A stretch of 13,130 nt of DNA from an uncultured Kouleothrix sp. (GTDB lineage: Bacteria > Chloroflexota > Chloroflexia > Chloroflexales > Roseiflexaceae), in the NCBI GenBank assembly GCA_937858455.1, contig CALLYN010000330.1, forward strand, positions 1-13,130, read 5' to 3'. Shown one piece after another: positions 5,229 to 13,099 of the stretch. Numbering within the stretch: the first letter of the stretch is position 1; the number at the start of each line of letters is the position of its first letter. The position numbers and the translations under genes are program-made. The notes under the pieces are model-generated. The model was given only the letters and a program-made list of their open reading frames with translations. It was not told the DNA's origin and searched no databases.

Positions 5229-7208
5229 CTACGTGAGTAATCCGAACGTGCGCAGCGCGTTGTAGGCCTTTTGCAGCATGCCCTGTTCGGTGGCGGTGTA
5301 GCTCGCGCCGGCGGTGGCGGCACCGCCGGTCTGCTGCGCGGCCGGCGTGGCGCCCAGGAAGCCGATCGTCGGCGCAGCGCCGGTGGAGGCGCCGGTGAGG
5401 AAGTTGCGCGCGCCGGCCGCGTCGTACGCATAGAGCATCATGCGCGCGCGGCGGCTGGCGTGCGTCGCTACATCCCACGTGACGTCGATCTGTGCGGCGT
5501 TCTGGTCGGCGGTCGTGCTGGATTCGAGCAGCCAGCGCGCCGCGCTGCCGAATCCCGCCGCCGCCGTCCCCGAGGTGCTGTGCTTGATCTGCAGCACGTC
5601 GCTCGTCACGTTGGTGATCGCGTCGCTCACCGCCGCAATCAGGCCGGCGTTGGCGTTCGCAACCCCCGAGACGTTCAGCACGCCGTTCACATAGGTGTTC
5701 GTAACGTTCAGCTGCGCCAGGCTGTTGGCGCCGCTGGTCTGCACATACAGCGACCCGATCGTGCCGTTGACCGTGTTCTCGGCCACCAGGTTGGCCCACG
5801 CTTCTTGTGCGCCGCTCGGCGACTTACTGTAGAGGTTCATCACGCTGAGCGGCGCGGGTGAGCCGACGCGGTAGCCCTGTACATAGCCGACGATCGCGCC
5901 GCCGGCCTCGGCCCACGAGACGGAGCGCGTCGCGTCGTAGGCGCTGATCGTCGGCGCGACCATGTGGATGCCGGTCGCGTCGATCACCGTCGAGCCGCCA
6001 CCGGCGTAGAGCTTCCCGTCCGCGAGACTCCAGCGCGCCTGATAGGTGCCGCTGCCGGCGACTGGATCGTAGGTATCGGCGGCGCCGTAGCCGATGAACC
6101 CGCCGTTGGCGTCGCCACTTAGCACGACCCGCGCGCCGCTCTCGGCGGTCTGCACACGCTTGCCGGTGATCGTGAAAGCCGCGTAGATCTTGTCGGCGGT
6201 GATGGTGCCCGCCGCGATGTTGATCGCGCGAATGCTCTCCGCCTCGACGTCGTCGGCCTGCACAATCCGGCGCGGCACGAACTCGCGCAGCGTGCCGCTG
6301 GCGCCGTCGCTCGAGCGGTGGTACAGCCGCACGATGCGGCCGTCAAAGAGCGCCGGCAGGTCGACCCGGCCGTCCGCCGGGATGGTGAACGGCGTGTTCT
6401 GGGCCTCCGCCAGGCTCGCATACTGCGTCAGCGCCGCATAGCCGCCGCTGGCGCTGCCCACCGGCCCGCCGAAGTAGTACACGTTGCCAGTAAGCGTGTT
6501 TGCCGAGTCCTTGCCGCCCGCCACGACGATCACGCCCTGCATGTTCCCGGTCGACGCCAGCGTGATCGGCCGCAGGCGGTTCACGATCTGCCAGTCGGCA
6601 TCCGTCCAGCGCCAGGTCGACGTTGGCGCCGGCAGGATGAGGTTGAACATGTCGAGCTTGAACGACCCCGGCGACGCGACGTTGCCGCACGTGGCGCCAA
6701 AGCGCACGGTCAGGTCGGTGACCGCGAAGGGCGTGGCCAGCGAGGCGCGGTTGGTCCAGCTGGTGCCGTTCGCCGACGTCTCGCAATAGATCGTGCCGCT
6801 CGATTCCCTGATGCGCCAGTACTTGTGGTTGGTGGATGACCAGGTGGCCGTGAACAGGATCGTCGAGACGCCGCCGACGACCTTGATGCAGCGCATCGCG
6901 TTGCTGAGCTGGCTCATCTCCAGGTAGTTGTTGGCGTCAAGGATCAGCTGGAAAAAGGCCGTGGCCGCCACGCCGGTAGCCACCATCGTGCCCACCTGCG
7001 TGGCCGCGCCGTCGCCGGTCAGGTCGTAGTTGGCGTTGCTCTCGTAGTAGGCCGCGTGGCTGCCGGCGACGGAGCTGGGCAGCGTGAACACGGCCTGCGC
7101 GCCGGTTTCGCTGCCGGTCGCGCTGCCGGTTTGCACGAGGTTCCAGCACGGATTGACCAGGTTGTCGTCGAAGGTGTCGCGGAGGTGGGCAATGGGGAAC
7201 GTTGCCAT
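5229..7208 (-). CDS. Large tail fibre / tip protein with concanavalin-like domain
   Basis: 659 aa, ATG at 7208 with AGGAA 6 bases upstream. Residues 1-192 look like a concanavalin/LamG-type sandwich: DTFDDN at 11-16 and Y130-W-R-I-R-E-S-S-G-T-I-Y-C-E-T-S-A-N-G-T-S-W151, the pattern of glycan-binding lectin-like domains. Residues about 195-320 are a second beta-rich region. I336-T-A-D-K-I341 with the following G-K-R-V-Q-T is typical of the C-terminal region of siphovirus tail-tip (gpJ-like) proteins. Residues 395-600 are Ser/Thr/Asn/Gly-rich, probably a fibrous shaft. A helical C-terminus ends in R-T-F-G-L-L-T. Such proteins bind host surface glycans. The lectin-like domain fused to a gpJ-like tail segment suggests a receptor-binding protein. 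The tail-fibre call is well supported; the ligand is unknown. Confidence 0.75.
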   Translation of the reverse strand: MATFPIAHLRDTFDDNLVNPCWNLVQTGSATGSETGAQAVFTLPSSVAGSHAAYYESNANYDLTGDGAATQVGTMVATGVAATAFFQLILDANNYLEMSQLSNAMRCIKVVGGVSTILFTATWSSTNHKYWRIRESSGTIYCETSANGTSWTNRASLATPFAVTDLTVRFGATCGNVASPGSFKLDMFNLILPAPTSTWRWTDADWQIVNRLRPITLASTGNMQGVIVVAGGKDSANTLTGNVYYFGGPVGSASGGYAALTQYASLAEAQNTPFTIPADGRVDLPALFDGRIVRLYHRSSDGASGTLREFVPRRIVQADDVEAESIRAINIAAGTITADKIYAAFTITGKRVQTAESGARVVLSGDANGGFIGYGAADTYDPVAGSGTYQARWSLADGKLYAGGGSTVIDATGIHMVAPTISAYDATRSVSWAEAGGAIVGYVQGYRVGSPAPLSVMNLYSKSPSGAQEAWANLVAENTVNGTIGSLYVQTSGANSLAQLNVTNTYVNGVLNVSGVANANAGLIAAVSDAITNVTSDVLQIKHSTSGTAAAGFGSAARWLLESSTTADQNAAQIDVTWDVATHASRRARMMLYAYDAAGARNFLTGASTGAAPTIGFLGATPAAQQTGGAATAGASYTATEQGMLQKAYNALRTFGLLT

Positions 7209-7217
7209 GCTGTGTTC

Positions 7218-8657
7218 CTACGCGGCGTAGACCACGCCGCCGGATGTGGTGGTGCCGTCTTTGAGGGCGGCGAGGGTGCCGCTGGCGGGCGGGGTGAAGG
7301 TGTTGCCGTCCGAGTCGCTGTAGCTCAGGCCGCCGCGCAGGAAGTCGAGCGTCAGGGCATCCAGCACCACGGCGCTGCTGGTGGTTGTCGAGCTGTACTG
7401 CCCGAAGGCGTCCTTCTGCCTGACCACCACAGTCCACGAGTGCGAGCCGCTGTCGCCCGCGCCACTCAGCTCGTACTGCTGCTCGCTGGCACGCGACTCG
7501 AGCGTGCGCACGGTGCTCCCGTCGCGCTTCCAGACGTACTCCCAGGCGGCGAAGTCGGCCGCCGGCGCGGTCGTGATGGTGGCGACGATCAGCGACATTG
7601 CGCCGCCGGTGAGCGTGACGGCCGGCGCGGCCGGCGCGGCGTTCGTGGCTGTGCCGGTGGCGCTCGCGCTGCTCTGATTCAGCCCGTCGACCGCGATCAC
7701 GCTGTAGCTCAGCGTCGGGTCGGCGCTGCCGTTGTCGCTGATGTTCTTGTCGAGGGCGTAGGTGTAGGTGTTGTTGTACACGCGCCGCGCCCCGAGCGCG
7801 TTGATGTTGAGTAGGTAATAGGCGGCGTCGCTCTGCGCGGCCCAGCTGATGCTCCAGTCGGCGCCGGCCGCGCCGGTGTCACCCGCCCAGCTCTGGCTGA
7901 TGCTGCCGGGCGTGGCGGGCGCCGCCTTCGTCGCGCTCGCGGTGACGATGCTCGAAAACACCCCGCCCCAGCTCCGCGCCCGCAGCTCGACGTAGAGCGA
8001 GGGATCGCCGGCGCCCGAGGTGGCGGCGAGATTCGCCGCGGCGGTCCAGACGTAGCGCTGCGTGGCGTCGTAGATCGTCGCGTAGAGCGTGATTTTGCTC
8101 GCGCTGTCCCAGATTTTGATCTCGATGTCGCGGAGGTTCGCGGAGGTTGGATTGCTCCACGTCACCACCAGGTCGCCGATCCCGGCAAACGCCGCCGCCT
8201 GGCCGCTCGGCGCCGCGGGCGCGGTCGTGTCCGCCGGCGTGGTGGCGCTCGCGCTCGCGCTCCAGTCGCTGTTGCTGTTGCCCACAATCGTCTGGACGCG
8301 CACGTAGTAGGTCGTCGCGACCTTGAGCGGCGCCAGCACCGCCGATGCCTGATTCTGCCCGGTTGACCAGGTGCCGACCAGCTGCGTAAAGCCGCTGTCG
8401 GTTGCCACCTGCACGCGATACGTCTCCTGGTCGTTGGTCTCCAGGTTTGACCAGGTGGCGGCGATCTGCGCGCTGGGCGTGACGGCGCTCTGCAGCAGGC
8501 TGGCCACCAGCGCCAGGTTGGTCGGCGCCGGGATCGTCGGGGGCACCGGCGGTGCGCCGGTGTCCAGGCTGGCGCCCTCCGTGCCGACCGTGGCGTATTT
8601 GTTGGCCGGCTGGTGGTCGATATAGAGGGTTTGTTTGCGCTTGCCGATTCCCGGCAT
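7218..8657 (-). CDS. Fibronectin type III repeat tail protein
   Basis: 479 aa from ATG 8657. After a short basic N-terminus, residues about 41-140, 142-245, 246-340 and 341-430 form four fibronectin-III-like repeats. Each has the Pro-start, W-S or W in strand B, Y-x-V-x-V/Y-Y-x-R-V in strands C-F, and a Ser/Ala/Thr-Pro linker (P-A-P-T-N-L-A-L-V, then S-A-T-T-P-A-D-T-T-A-P-A-A-P). Such repeats are common in phage tail-tip and fibre proteins and act as spacers or weak glycan binders. The last ~50 residues are Gly/Thr-rich. It lies 9 bases before the large fibre gene, so the two probably assemble in the same tip structure. It is a structural protein, not an enzyme, with good confidence. Confidence 0.75.
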   Translation of the reverse strand: MPGIGKRKQTLYIDHQPANKYATVGTEGASLDTGAPPVPPTIPAPTNLALVASLLQSAVTPSAQIAATWSNLETNDQETYRVQVATDSGFTQLVGTWSTGQNQASAVLAPLKVATTYYVRVQTIVGNSNSDWSASASATTPADTTAPAAPSGQAAAFAGIGDLVVTWSNPTSANLRDIEIKIWDSASKITLYATIYDATQRYVWTAAANLAATSGAGDPSLYVELRARSWGGVFSSIVTASATKAAPATPGSISQSWAGDTGAAGADWSISWAAQSDAAYYLLNINALGARRVYNNTYTYALDKNISDNGSADPTLSYSVIAVDGLNQSSASATGTATNAAPAAPAVTLTGGAMSLIVATITTAPAADFAAWEYVWKRDGSTVRTLESRASEQQYELSGAGDSGSHSWTVVVRQKDAFGQYSSTTTSSAVVLDALTLDFLRGGLSYSDSDGNTFTPPASGTLAALKDGTTTSGGVVYAA

Positions 8658-8660
8658 ATG

Positions 8661-10139
8661 TCACCCGATATATTCGCCGGCCCACCACGGGTCGCCGAAC
8701 AGCGTGAAAAAGCTGCCGATGTCCAGGCCGGGCAGGTCGTCGAGGTAGACCGTGGCGCCCGTGGCGCTGCCGTCGATGGTCTGCTTCTGGCTCATGCTGT
8801 ACTGCTCCCAGCCATTGGCATTCGCGTCGACAACCGGCGCCTGCAAGACGCCCCACTGCACCTCGACGTTGGCGCCCTTCACGTACAGCTCTGCGCCGGT
8901 GCGCCAGGGCCAGATCGGCCGCGCGCGGGCCTGAAGCAGAAACTCGGTGTCGATGTTCCGGGTGTAGTGGCGTCGCATCGCGCGAATGCGCCCCCACTGC
9001 TCCGGCCGCGCGTCGATCCGCGCCTTGGCGTTGTTCACCACGGTTGCCAGGCTGTTCAGCCCGCTCACCACGGTCGACCAGGGCGTCGTGCCCTGCGCCG
9101 GGCCGCCGAATTTCGCCGGCAGGCTGGCGTAGGGCCAGCCGCCCGATGGGGCCACCGCGTGCATGATGCTGAGCGTCCAGCGCGTGAATCGGGGCGGGTT
9201 GCTGGTGCCGCCGTTCGAGCAGGTCGCCAGGATGGCGACGGCCACGCGGCTGCCGAGCGCGTAGCTGGTCAGCGGCAGCCGCAGGTCGATCGCCTGCGTG
9301 CCCACCCCGTAGGTCGGCGAGCTGTAGGCCGTCGCGCCGTTCAGCTGCACCACGAAGCTCCAGCCGCTGGTGGTCAGCGACTGCACCACGCCGGTGATGC
9401 GCAGCTCGGCGGTGCTGGTGTAGCGACCGATCGAGCCGTAGATCATGGGCCGGTTGGTGTGCTGCGGATCGCCGTAGCTCGGGTCTTTGAATGGCCCGAG
9501 GTTGTACCACAGCCGCAGGTGCGGCACGATCGGCACGAGCCGCATGCGGTCGTACACCCACTGGATGCTCGTGGCCAGCGCGTTCAGGTTCGCGGCGTTC
9601 ACGGTGCTGGCGCTGAACGACGGCGCCGCGCTCCAGCCGCTCTTCGTCACCGGCGAGAGGTAGACATCCTGCACCTGGTAGTTGGCGCTCGCGCTGTGCG
9701 TGCCCTCGATCCGAATCTCGATGCGGTACACGTCGCCGTCGGTCAGGCCACCCGGCAGGGCGTACGTGCCCGAGAAGGCGCCGAAGCTGCCCGGCGGCGT
9801 CAGGGTCATCGCCAGCGTGCCGCTGCCGCTCGCGTCGGTGCCGTTCCAGTAGACCTTGATTGTCTCGCTGCCGCTCAGCTGCCCCTTCATCTCGACGGTG
9901 AGCGTGGTGCATCCGCTGATGTAGCGCACGCCGCCCCACCAGATCCGCAGTGGCGAGACGGTCGCGTAGTAGCCGGGCGTGTTGGTGTCCACGCCCGTGC
10001 TTGAGTCAAACAGCGGATCGGCGCGGTAGGTCCAGCGATCGACGAGGCCGGCCGCTGCGCGCAGCGTGTTCAGGTCGGTTGCGCTATCCAGCTGGCCGGC
10101 GTTGTCGTAGAAGGTTGGCAGCGTCTCCCAGATCGCCAT
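8661..10139 (-). CDS. Phage tail/baseplate structural protein
   Basis: 492 aa. ATG 10139 is chosen over the in-frame start 18 codons upstream because the upstream part is inside the previous gene and a ribosome-like GGTGGTG sits just before it. The start is one base after the previous stop. Sequence features: aromatic-rich N-terminus (WETLPTFYDNAGQ), a beta-rich middle (residues ~55-170), two segments of the form L-N-x-L-A-T-x-(I/V) (near 190 and 355), and W/Y-rich surfaces (WGGVRY, GWPYASL). It has no enzymatic motif. I do not recognise a named family; by place in the module it should be a baseplate or tail-tip component that carries the fibronectin and fibre proteins. The stop is three bases before the next gene's start. 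Confidence 0.65.
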   Translation of the reverse strand: MAIWETLPTFYDNAGQLDSATDLNTLRAAAGLVDRWTYRADPLFDSSTGVDTNTPGYYATVSPLRIWWGGVRYISGCTTLTVEMKGQLSGSETIKVYWNGTDASGSGTLAMTLTPPGSFGAFSGTYALPGGLTDGDVYRIEIRIEGTHSASANYQVQDVYLSPVTKSGWSAAPSFSASTVNAANLNALATSIQWVYDRMRLVPIVPHLRLWYNLGPFKDPSYGDPQHTNRPMIYGSIGRYTSTAELRITGVVQSLTTSGWSFVVQLNGATAYSSPTYGVGTQAIDLRLPLTSYALGSRVAVAILATCSNGGTSNPPRFTRWTLSIMHAVAPSGGWPYASLPAKFGGPAQGTTPWSTVVSGLNSLATVVNNAKARIDARPEQWGRIRAMRRHYTRNIDTEFLLQARARPIWPWRTGAELYVKGANVEVQWGVLQAPVVDANANGWEQYSMSQKQTIDGSATGATVYLDDLPGLDIGSFFTLFGDPWWAGEYIG

Positions 10140-10140
10140 G

Positions 10141-11613
10141 TCACCACCCGAGGTACTTGGTGTCGCCGCTGCTGTAGGCCTGGCCCACGACATAGAACTG
10201 GCTCATGTCGGGCAGATCCCCGACGTAGGCCAGGGCATACTCGGCGGTGAGGCCGGTATCGTCGTGGCGGATCTCCAGGATGACGTAGGGCACACTGCTG
10301 ATGCCCCATGCGGCGTTACTGAAGAGGATCGTCTGGCCGACCGCGCGCGAGGGCGTGTGCGCGCATCCGCGCACCGTGACGGTCGGCCGCGCCGTGCCGT
10401 AGAACATCGCGTACATCTCGGCCAGGCGGCCGGCGTCGCTCTGTCGCTGGATATAGACGCTCGGCTCGATCTGGCGCTCGATCGTGCCGCTGCCGGCGCT
10501 GATGCTCCCGCTCTCGCCGGCGACGACCGGGTCGCCGCGCAGGGTGACGCGCCACACGGTGCATGCCAGCGATCCGGCATTGGTGACCGTGATGATGATG
10601 CGGCCGGCCTTGACGTCGAGGGTGTGCGTGTAGCCGCCCGCGCCCTGATTGATGCGCGTGCCGTCCTGGCAGGCGACCACGAGCGCGGCCGGCAGGAGCT
10701 GTGTGCCGCCGCTCGCGGTCTCCAGGCGCACGATCGGGTTCTGCGGCTCAATCACGATCGTCACGCTCTCGCCAGGCTCGATGTGGCGCGGCGTGGTGTC
10801 GTCGGCGATCGTCTGCGTGCCCAGGCGCCGGCGCGGCGTGTACTGGCACGTGAATTTGGTGCCGTGCTGAACGCCTGGCTCGGTCGTCTCTTCGGCGCTG
10901 GCGTAGTCGCTGTTGCCGATCGCGTCGGTGGCGGTCGCGCCGGCGTAGCCGAGCACCTGCCGGTAGCGCACGACGCCGCTGGCGTCCTGGTAGAGCTGGC
11001 CGCCGGAGGCCTGCGCGAGCTTCAGGCACTCGGCCCAGGTGTCCTCGCCGGCCAGCCAGGCGTAATCCGGCGCGATGAGCGCGTGGTCGCAGCTGTAGTA
11101 GAACGTTGCGGCGGGGTAGCTGCCGGCCTGCTCGGCCGGGCGGCCGCCGCATTGCCACATGGCGTAGTTGATCAGGCCGCCGGCGTACGCGGGGTTGGTC
11201 GGATCCTCGACGCTGCTGGCGCTGGTCTTCGTCGCGGCCGGCCGGCGCACGACCATGGGCGAGTAGATCTTGGTGGCGGCGATCAGCGTCTTCATCCCCG
11301 CCGCCTCCAGGTCGCAGGTGTCGAGCGTGCGGTGCAGCTTGGTGATCACGCCGGTGAACGTGCGCGCGGTCGTGTCGCCACTGTTGTAGGTGGTGTAGCG
11401 GATCGGCTGCTGGTAGCTGAGGCTGGACCAGAGGCTGTAGAGCAGCTGGCCCGAGATCGTCGCGTCGGTATCGTCGCCGAATGCCAGCGCATTCGCGGCG
11501 TTGCCGCTGATCTTCCAGCTGCCGCCGATGCGCAGCACCGCGCTGTCGGCCACGGCTGTCCACACGCCGCCGATCTTTAGCTCGAGCAGATAATCTGCGA
11601 TGCTGACGCCCAC
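10141..11613 (-). CDS. Tail hub-like protein (phage tail-tip/baseplate)
   Basis: 490 aa from GTG 11613, one base after the preceding stop; AGGTG lies a few bases upstream. The N-terminal 130 residues (ISGQLLYSLWSSLSYQQPIRY, T-F-T-G-V-I-T-K-L-H, C-D-L-E-A-A-G-M-K) follow the beta-strand pattern of phage tail-hub proteins such as those of the gp27/Tal type, where such strands form the ring at the tail tip. A second beta domain follows (about 150-300), then a C-terminal region with D-D-T-G-L-T-A-E-Y-A-L-A-Y-V. No peptidase or lysozyme motif is seen, so the wall hydrolase is supplied by other genes. The hub assignment is a moderate-confidence inference based on position after the Dit-like gene and on the strand pattern. 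Confidence 0.6.
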   Translation of the reverse strand: MGVSIADYLLELKIGGVWTAVADSAVLRIGGSWKISGNAANALAFGDDTDATISGQLLYSLWSSLSYQQPIRYTTYNSGDTTARTFTGVITKLHRTLDTCDLEAAGMKTLIAATKIYSPMVVRRPAATKTSASSVEDPTNPAYAGGLINYAMWQCGGRPAEQAGSYPAATFYYSCDHALIAPDYAWLAGEDTWAECLKLAQASGGQLYQDASGVVRYRQVLGYAGATATDAIGNSDYASAEETTEPGVQHGTKFTCQYTPRRRLGTQTIADDTTPRHIEPGESVTIVIEPQNPIVRLETASGGTQLLPAALVVACQDGTRINQGAGGYTHTLDVKAGRIIITVTNAGSLACTVWRVTLRGDPVVAGESGSISAGSGTIERQIEPSVYIQRQSDAGRLAEMYAMFYGTARPTVTVRGCAHTPSRAVGQTILFSNAAWGISSVPYVILEIRHDDTGLTAEYALAYVGDLPDMSQFYVVGQAYSSGDTKYLGW

Positions 11614-11614
11614 G

Positions 11615-11995
11615 CTACACCTGCCGCACGGTGATTGCGCACGCCCAGAAGCTGGCGCCGCTCAGGTCGTTAAAGGCCCAGGAGGGCTCGAACGGGTCGT
11701 CGATGAAGCACGTGTAGGTGGCGCCGTCGAAGTCGGTCATGCTGAAGCTGCTGCCCAGCGCGGCGAGGGTGGCGAGCGCCAGGCGGGTGGCGTTGTTGCA
11801 GCCGTCCCAGTCGATCTTCCACGCGCGCTTGGGGCTTGCGCGCTCGACGCGATTGTGCGTGCCGTCGGCGGCCACAAGCGTGGTGCCGATCTTCTCGATT
11901 TTCGGCACGTAGCCGGTTGGCTGCCAGGCGCTCTGGTTGCCGGTGCCATTCGGCAGGCCGCTGTAGGTGGTGCCGTTGATGATCAGGTAGCTCAT
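11615..11995 (-). CDS. Small Dit-like phage tail protein, 126 aa
   Basis: ATG 11995 overlaps the preceding TGA (ATGA), and GAGGAGG lies about 10 bases upstream. The protein has a two-part pattern: N-terminal strands (SYLIINGTTYSG, then V-P-K-I-E-K-I-G-T), and a central W-K-I-D-W-D-G followed by an Ala/Leu helix and S-S-F-S-M-T-D-F-D-G-A-T-Y-T. This W-x-(L/I)-x-W, helix, F-x-(L/M)-x-D-x-D-G-x-x-Y-x pattern resembles the N-domain of distal-tail (Dit) and small tail-tip proteins of siphoviruses. Those form a hexameric ring joining the tail tube to the tip. It sits between the probable tape measure and the hub, exactly where Dit is expected. Confidence in the phage tail class is good; the Dit label is tentative. 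Confidence 0.6.
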   Translation of the reverse strand: MSYLIINGTTYSGLPNGTGNQSAWQPTGYVPKIEKIGTTLVAADGTHNRVERASPKRAWKIDWDGCNNATRLALATLAALGSSFSMTDFDGATYTCFIDDPFEPSWAFNDLSGASFWACAITVRQV

Positions 11996-12124
11996 CCCGC
12001 CACGCCTCCTCGATTGCCGATCGCTTTGACTGCGCCCGTGGTCTCGCGCGTGGCGCGCTCGATCGTGGCCAGCGCGGCCACAATGGCATCGCGCGCGCGG
12101 TCGATCGCGGATGCCAGCGCGTCG
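11992..12124 (-). CDS. C-terminal end of a phage gene, possibly tape measure (truncated)
   Basis: Only about 43 codons survive before the right join. They read D-A-L-A-S-A-I-D-R-A-R-D-A-I-V-A-A-L, then a helix rich in Thr/Glu/Arg and the end G-N-R-G-G-V-A-G. The stop overlaps the Dit-like ATG as ATGA, so this is a genuine neighbour in the tail operon. The Ala-rich helical content and position suit the C-terminus of a tail tape measure protein. The upstream coding that joins it is foreign (see the ubiK fragment). Confidence 0.5.
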
Positions 12125-12140
12125 CCCTGCGCGGCGCCCG
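12110..12140. other. Right chimeric junction (approximate)
   Basis: One continuous minus-strand frame reads from an alphaproteobacterial UbiK N-terminus (ending about residue 25) straight into phage-like C-terminal sequence. The change falls in a G/C-rich GCC/GCG stretch. No family protein should have both halves, so two unrelated genes have been joined here. Confidence 0.6.
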
Positions 12141-12198
12141 CGGCGTCGTTCATCAGGCGGCCGATCTCGTCGAAGAACCGGTTGTTGGTCTGGGTCAT
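12125..12198 (-). pseudogene. ubiK: 5' fragment of UbiK/BMFP accessory factor gene
   Basis: The first 25 residues (MTQTNNRFFDEIGRL, then M-N-D-A-A-G-A-A-Q-G) match from memory the conserved N-terminus of the UbiK/YqiC (BMFP-domain) coiled-coil proteins of Rhizobiales. These assist ubiquinone biosynthesis and the larger protein is about 80-100 aa. Start is ATG 12198, with GGAG 9 bases upstream; an ATG at 12225 is in frame but lacks this site. The rest of the protein is missing because the reading runs into phage DNA at about 12124. The gene would be divergent from the dienelactone hydrolase. Confidence 0.6.
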
Positions 12199-12247
12199 CG
12201 CAAAATGCTCCGCTTTCGTAGGCATGCACGGTCAGGAAAATGGCAAT

Positions 12248-12272
12248 GCCGGGCCTTCAGTTCAAGCCCGGC
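12248..12272. repeat. Inverted repeat between divergent genes
   Basis: GCCGGGC (12248-12254) and GCCCGGC (12266-12272) are perfect 7-bp arms with an 11-base loop, lying between the ubiK fragment and the dienelactone hydrolase gene. It may be an operator or mRNA leader hairpin; there is no T-run, so a terminator is unlikely. Confidence 0.45.
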
Positions 12273-12367
12273 CTGCCGGCGGCTCTGCTTGTCATATTCC
12301 CCTTTCCTTGCAATCGTATCCGAACGCGAACGAAAAATTGGAATCAGCAGGCAGCGGCGGAACACCC

Positions 12368-13099
12368 ATGATCGATAGCCAGGTCGATATCCCGACCAAG
12401 GACGGCAAGACGACCACGTTCATCACTCACCCGGAACGCGGGGGACCGTTTCCGGTCATCATCTTCTACATGGATGCGCCGGCCATCCGCGAGGAGCTGC
12501 GCGACATGGCGCGCAGGCTCGGCACCTCGGGCTACTACGTCATGCTGCCCAATCTCTATTACCGTTCCGGCGTGATGGAGATCGGTCCGGTACCGCCGGA
12601 CCCGGAAGCGCCCGAGCGCAAGCGCATGTTCGAGCTGATGAACTCGATCAACATCCCGCTCGTGATGGAAGACACCAAGGCCCTGCTCGCCTACGCCGAA
12701 GGGCAGAAGGCGGCGAACACGAAAATCGTCGGCACCGTCGGCTACTGCATGAGCGGCCGCTACGCCGTCAATGCAGCCACGCAGTTCAGCGACCGGGTCA
12801 AGGCCGCCGCCTCGATCTACGGTACGCACCTGGCCACCGACCAGCCGGACAGCCCGCATCTGGCGGCGTCAAAGACAAGGGCCGAGCTCTACTTCGCCTG
12901 CGCCGAGAGCGACATCTACGCGCCGCAGGAGATCATCGACAAGGTGGCTGCCGGCATGAAAGGCACGAAGAACGAAGTCGAGATCTATCCCGGCACCCAT
13001 CACGGCTTCGCCTTCCCCAAGCGCCCGGTCTACCACCGCGACGCCGCCGAGCGGCATTGGGAGCGGCTCGTCTCGCTCTACCGCCGCAATCTCGTCTGA
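12368..13099 (+). CDS. Dienelactone hydrolase family protein
   Basis: 243 aa, complete, about the normal length for the family. It is an alpha/beta-hydrolase with the cysteine nucleophile in G125-Y-C127-M-S-G, catalytic Asp182 in A-E-S-D-I-Y, and His212 in H-H-G-F, the Cys-Asp-His triad of dienelactone hydrolases. Strand pattern and F-Y-M-D-A-P-A-I-R-E-E near residues 33-43 match a common alphaproteobacterial subgroup. Known members hydrolyse dienelactones in aromatic degradation, but this broad family includes many uncharacterised esterases, so the substrate is unknown. It is cytoplasmic with no signal peptide. ATG 12368 is chosen because family-like sequence starts here; the longer open frame reaching back to 11600 is antisense to the tail genes. 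It lies in the right-hand foreign segment and is not part of the phage element. Confidence 0.88.
   Translation: MIDSQVDIPTKDGKTTTFITHPERGGPFPVIIFYMDAPAIREELRDMARRLGTSGYYVMLPNLYYRSGVMEIGPVPPDPEAPERKRMFELMNSINIPLVMEDTKALLAYAEGQKAANTKIVGTVGYCMSGRYAVNAATQFSDRVKAAASIYGTHLATDQPDSPHLAASKTRAELYFACAESDIYAPQEIIDKVAAGMKGTKNEVEIYPGTHHGFAFPKRPVYHRDAAERHWERLVSLYRRNLV

Noticed and set aside
8128..8148. 10-bp direct repeat (TCGCGGAGGT twice) inside the fibronectin gene
   Set aside because: It lies within coding sequence, fits the protein reading without change of frame, and is probably chance or a small old duplication.
7879..9939. Minus-strand open frame of 686 codons across two tail genes
   Set aside because: It runs through the boundary of two genes with good starts and ribosome sites and is Arg/His/Gln-rich with no recognisable fold; a frame shadow.
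8613..11580. Long plus-strand open frames (about 8613-10004 and 10138-11580) opposite the tail genes
   Set aside because: They are Arg/Ala/Gly/His-rich with no domain pattern, and lie exactly antisense to well-structured tail proteins; high GC makes such frames stop-free by chance.
12199..12367. Possible sigma-70-like promoter (TTGTCA near 12289) ahead of the dienelactone hydrolase
   Set aside because: A 17-base spacer is followed by AATCGT, a poor -10 match; not supported well enough to list.
11600..12367. Extended open frame upstream of the dienelactone hydrolase, reaching back to 11600
   Set aside because: It is antisense to the Dit-like and ubiK sequences and crosses the right join; the family similarity begins only at 12368.
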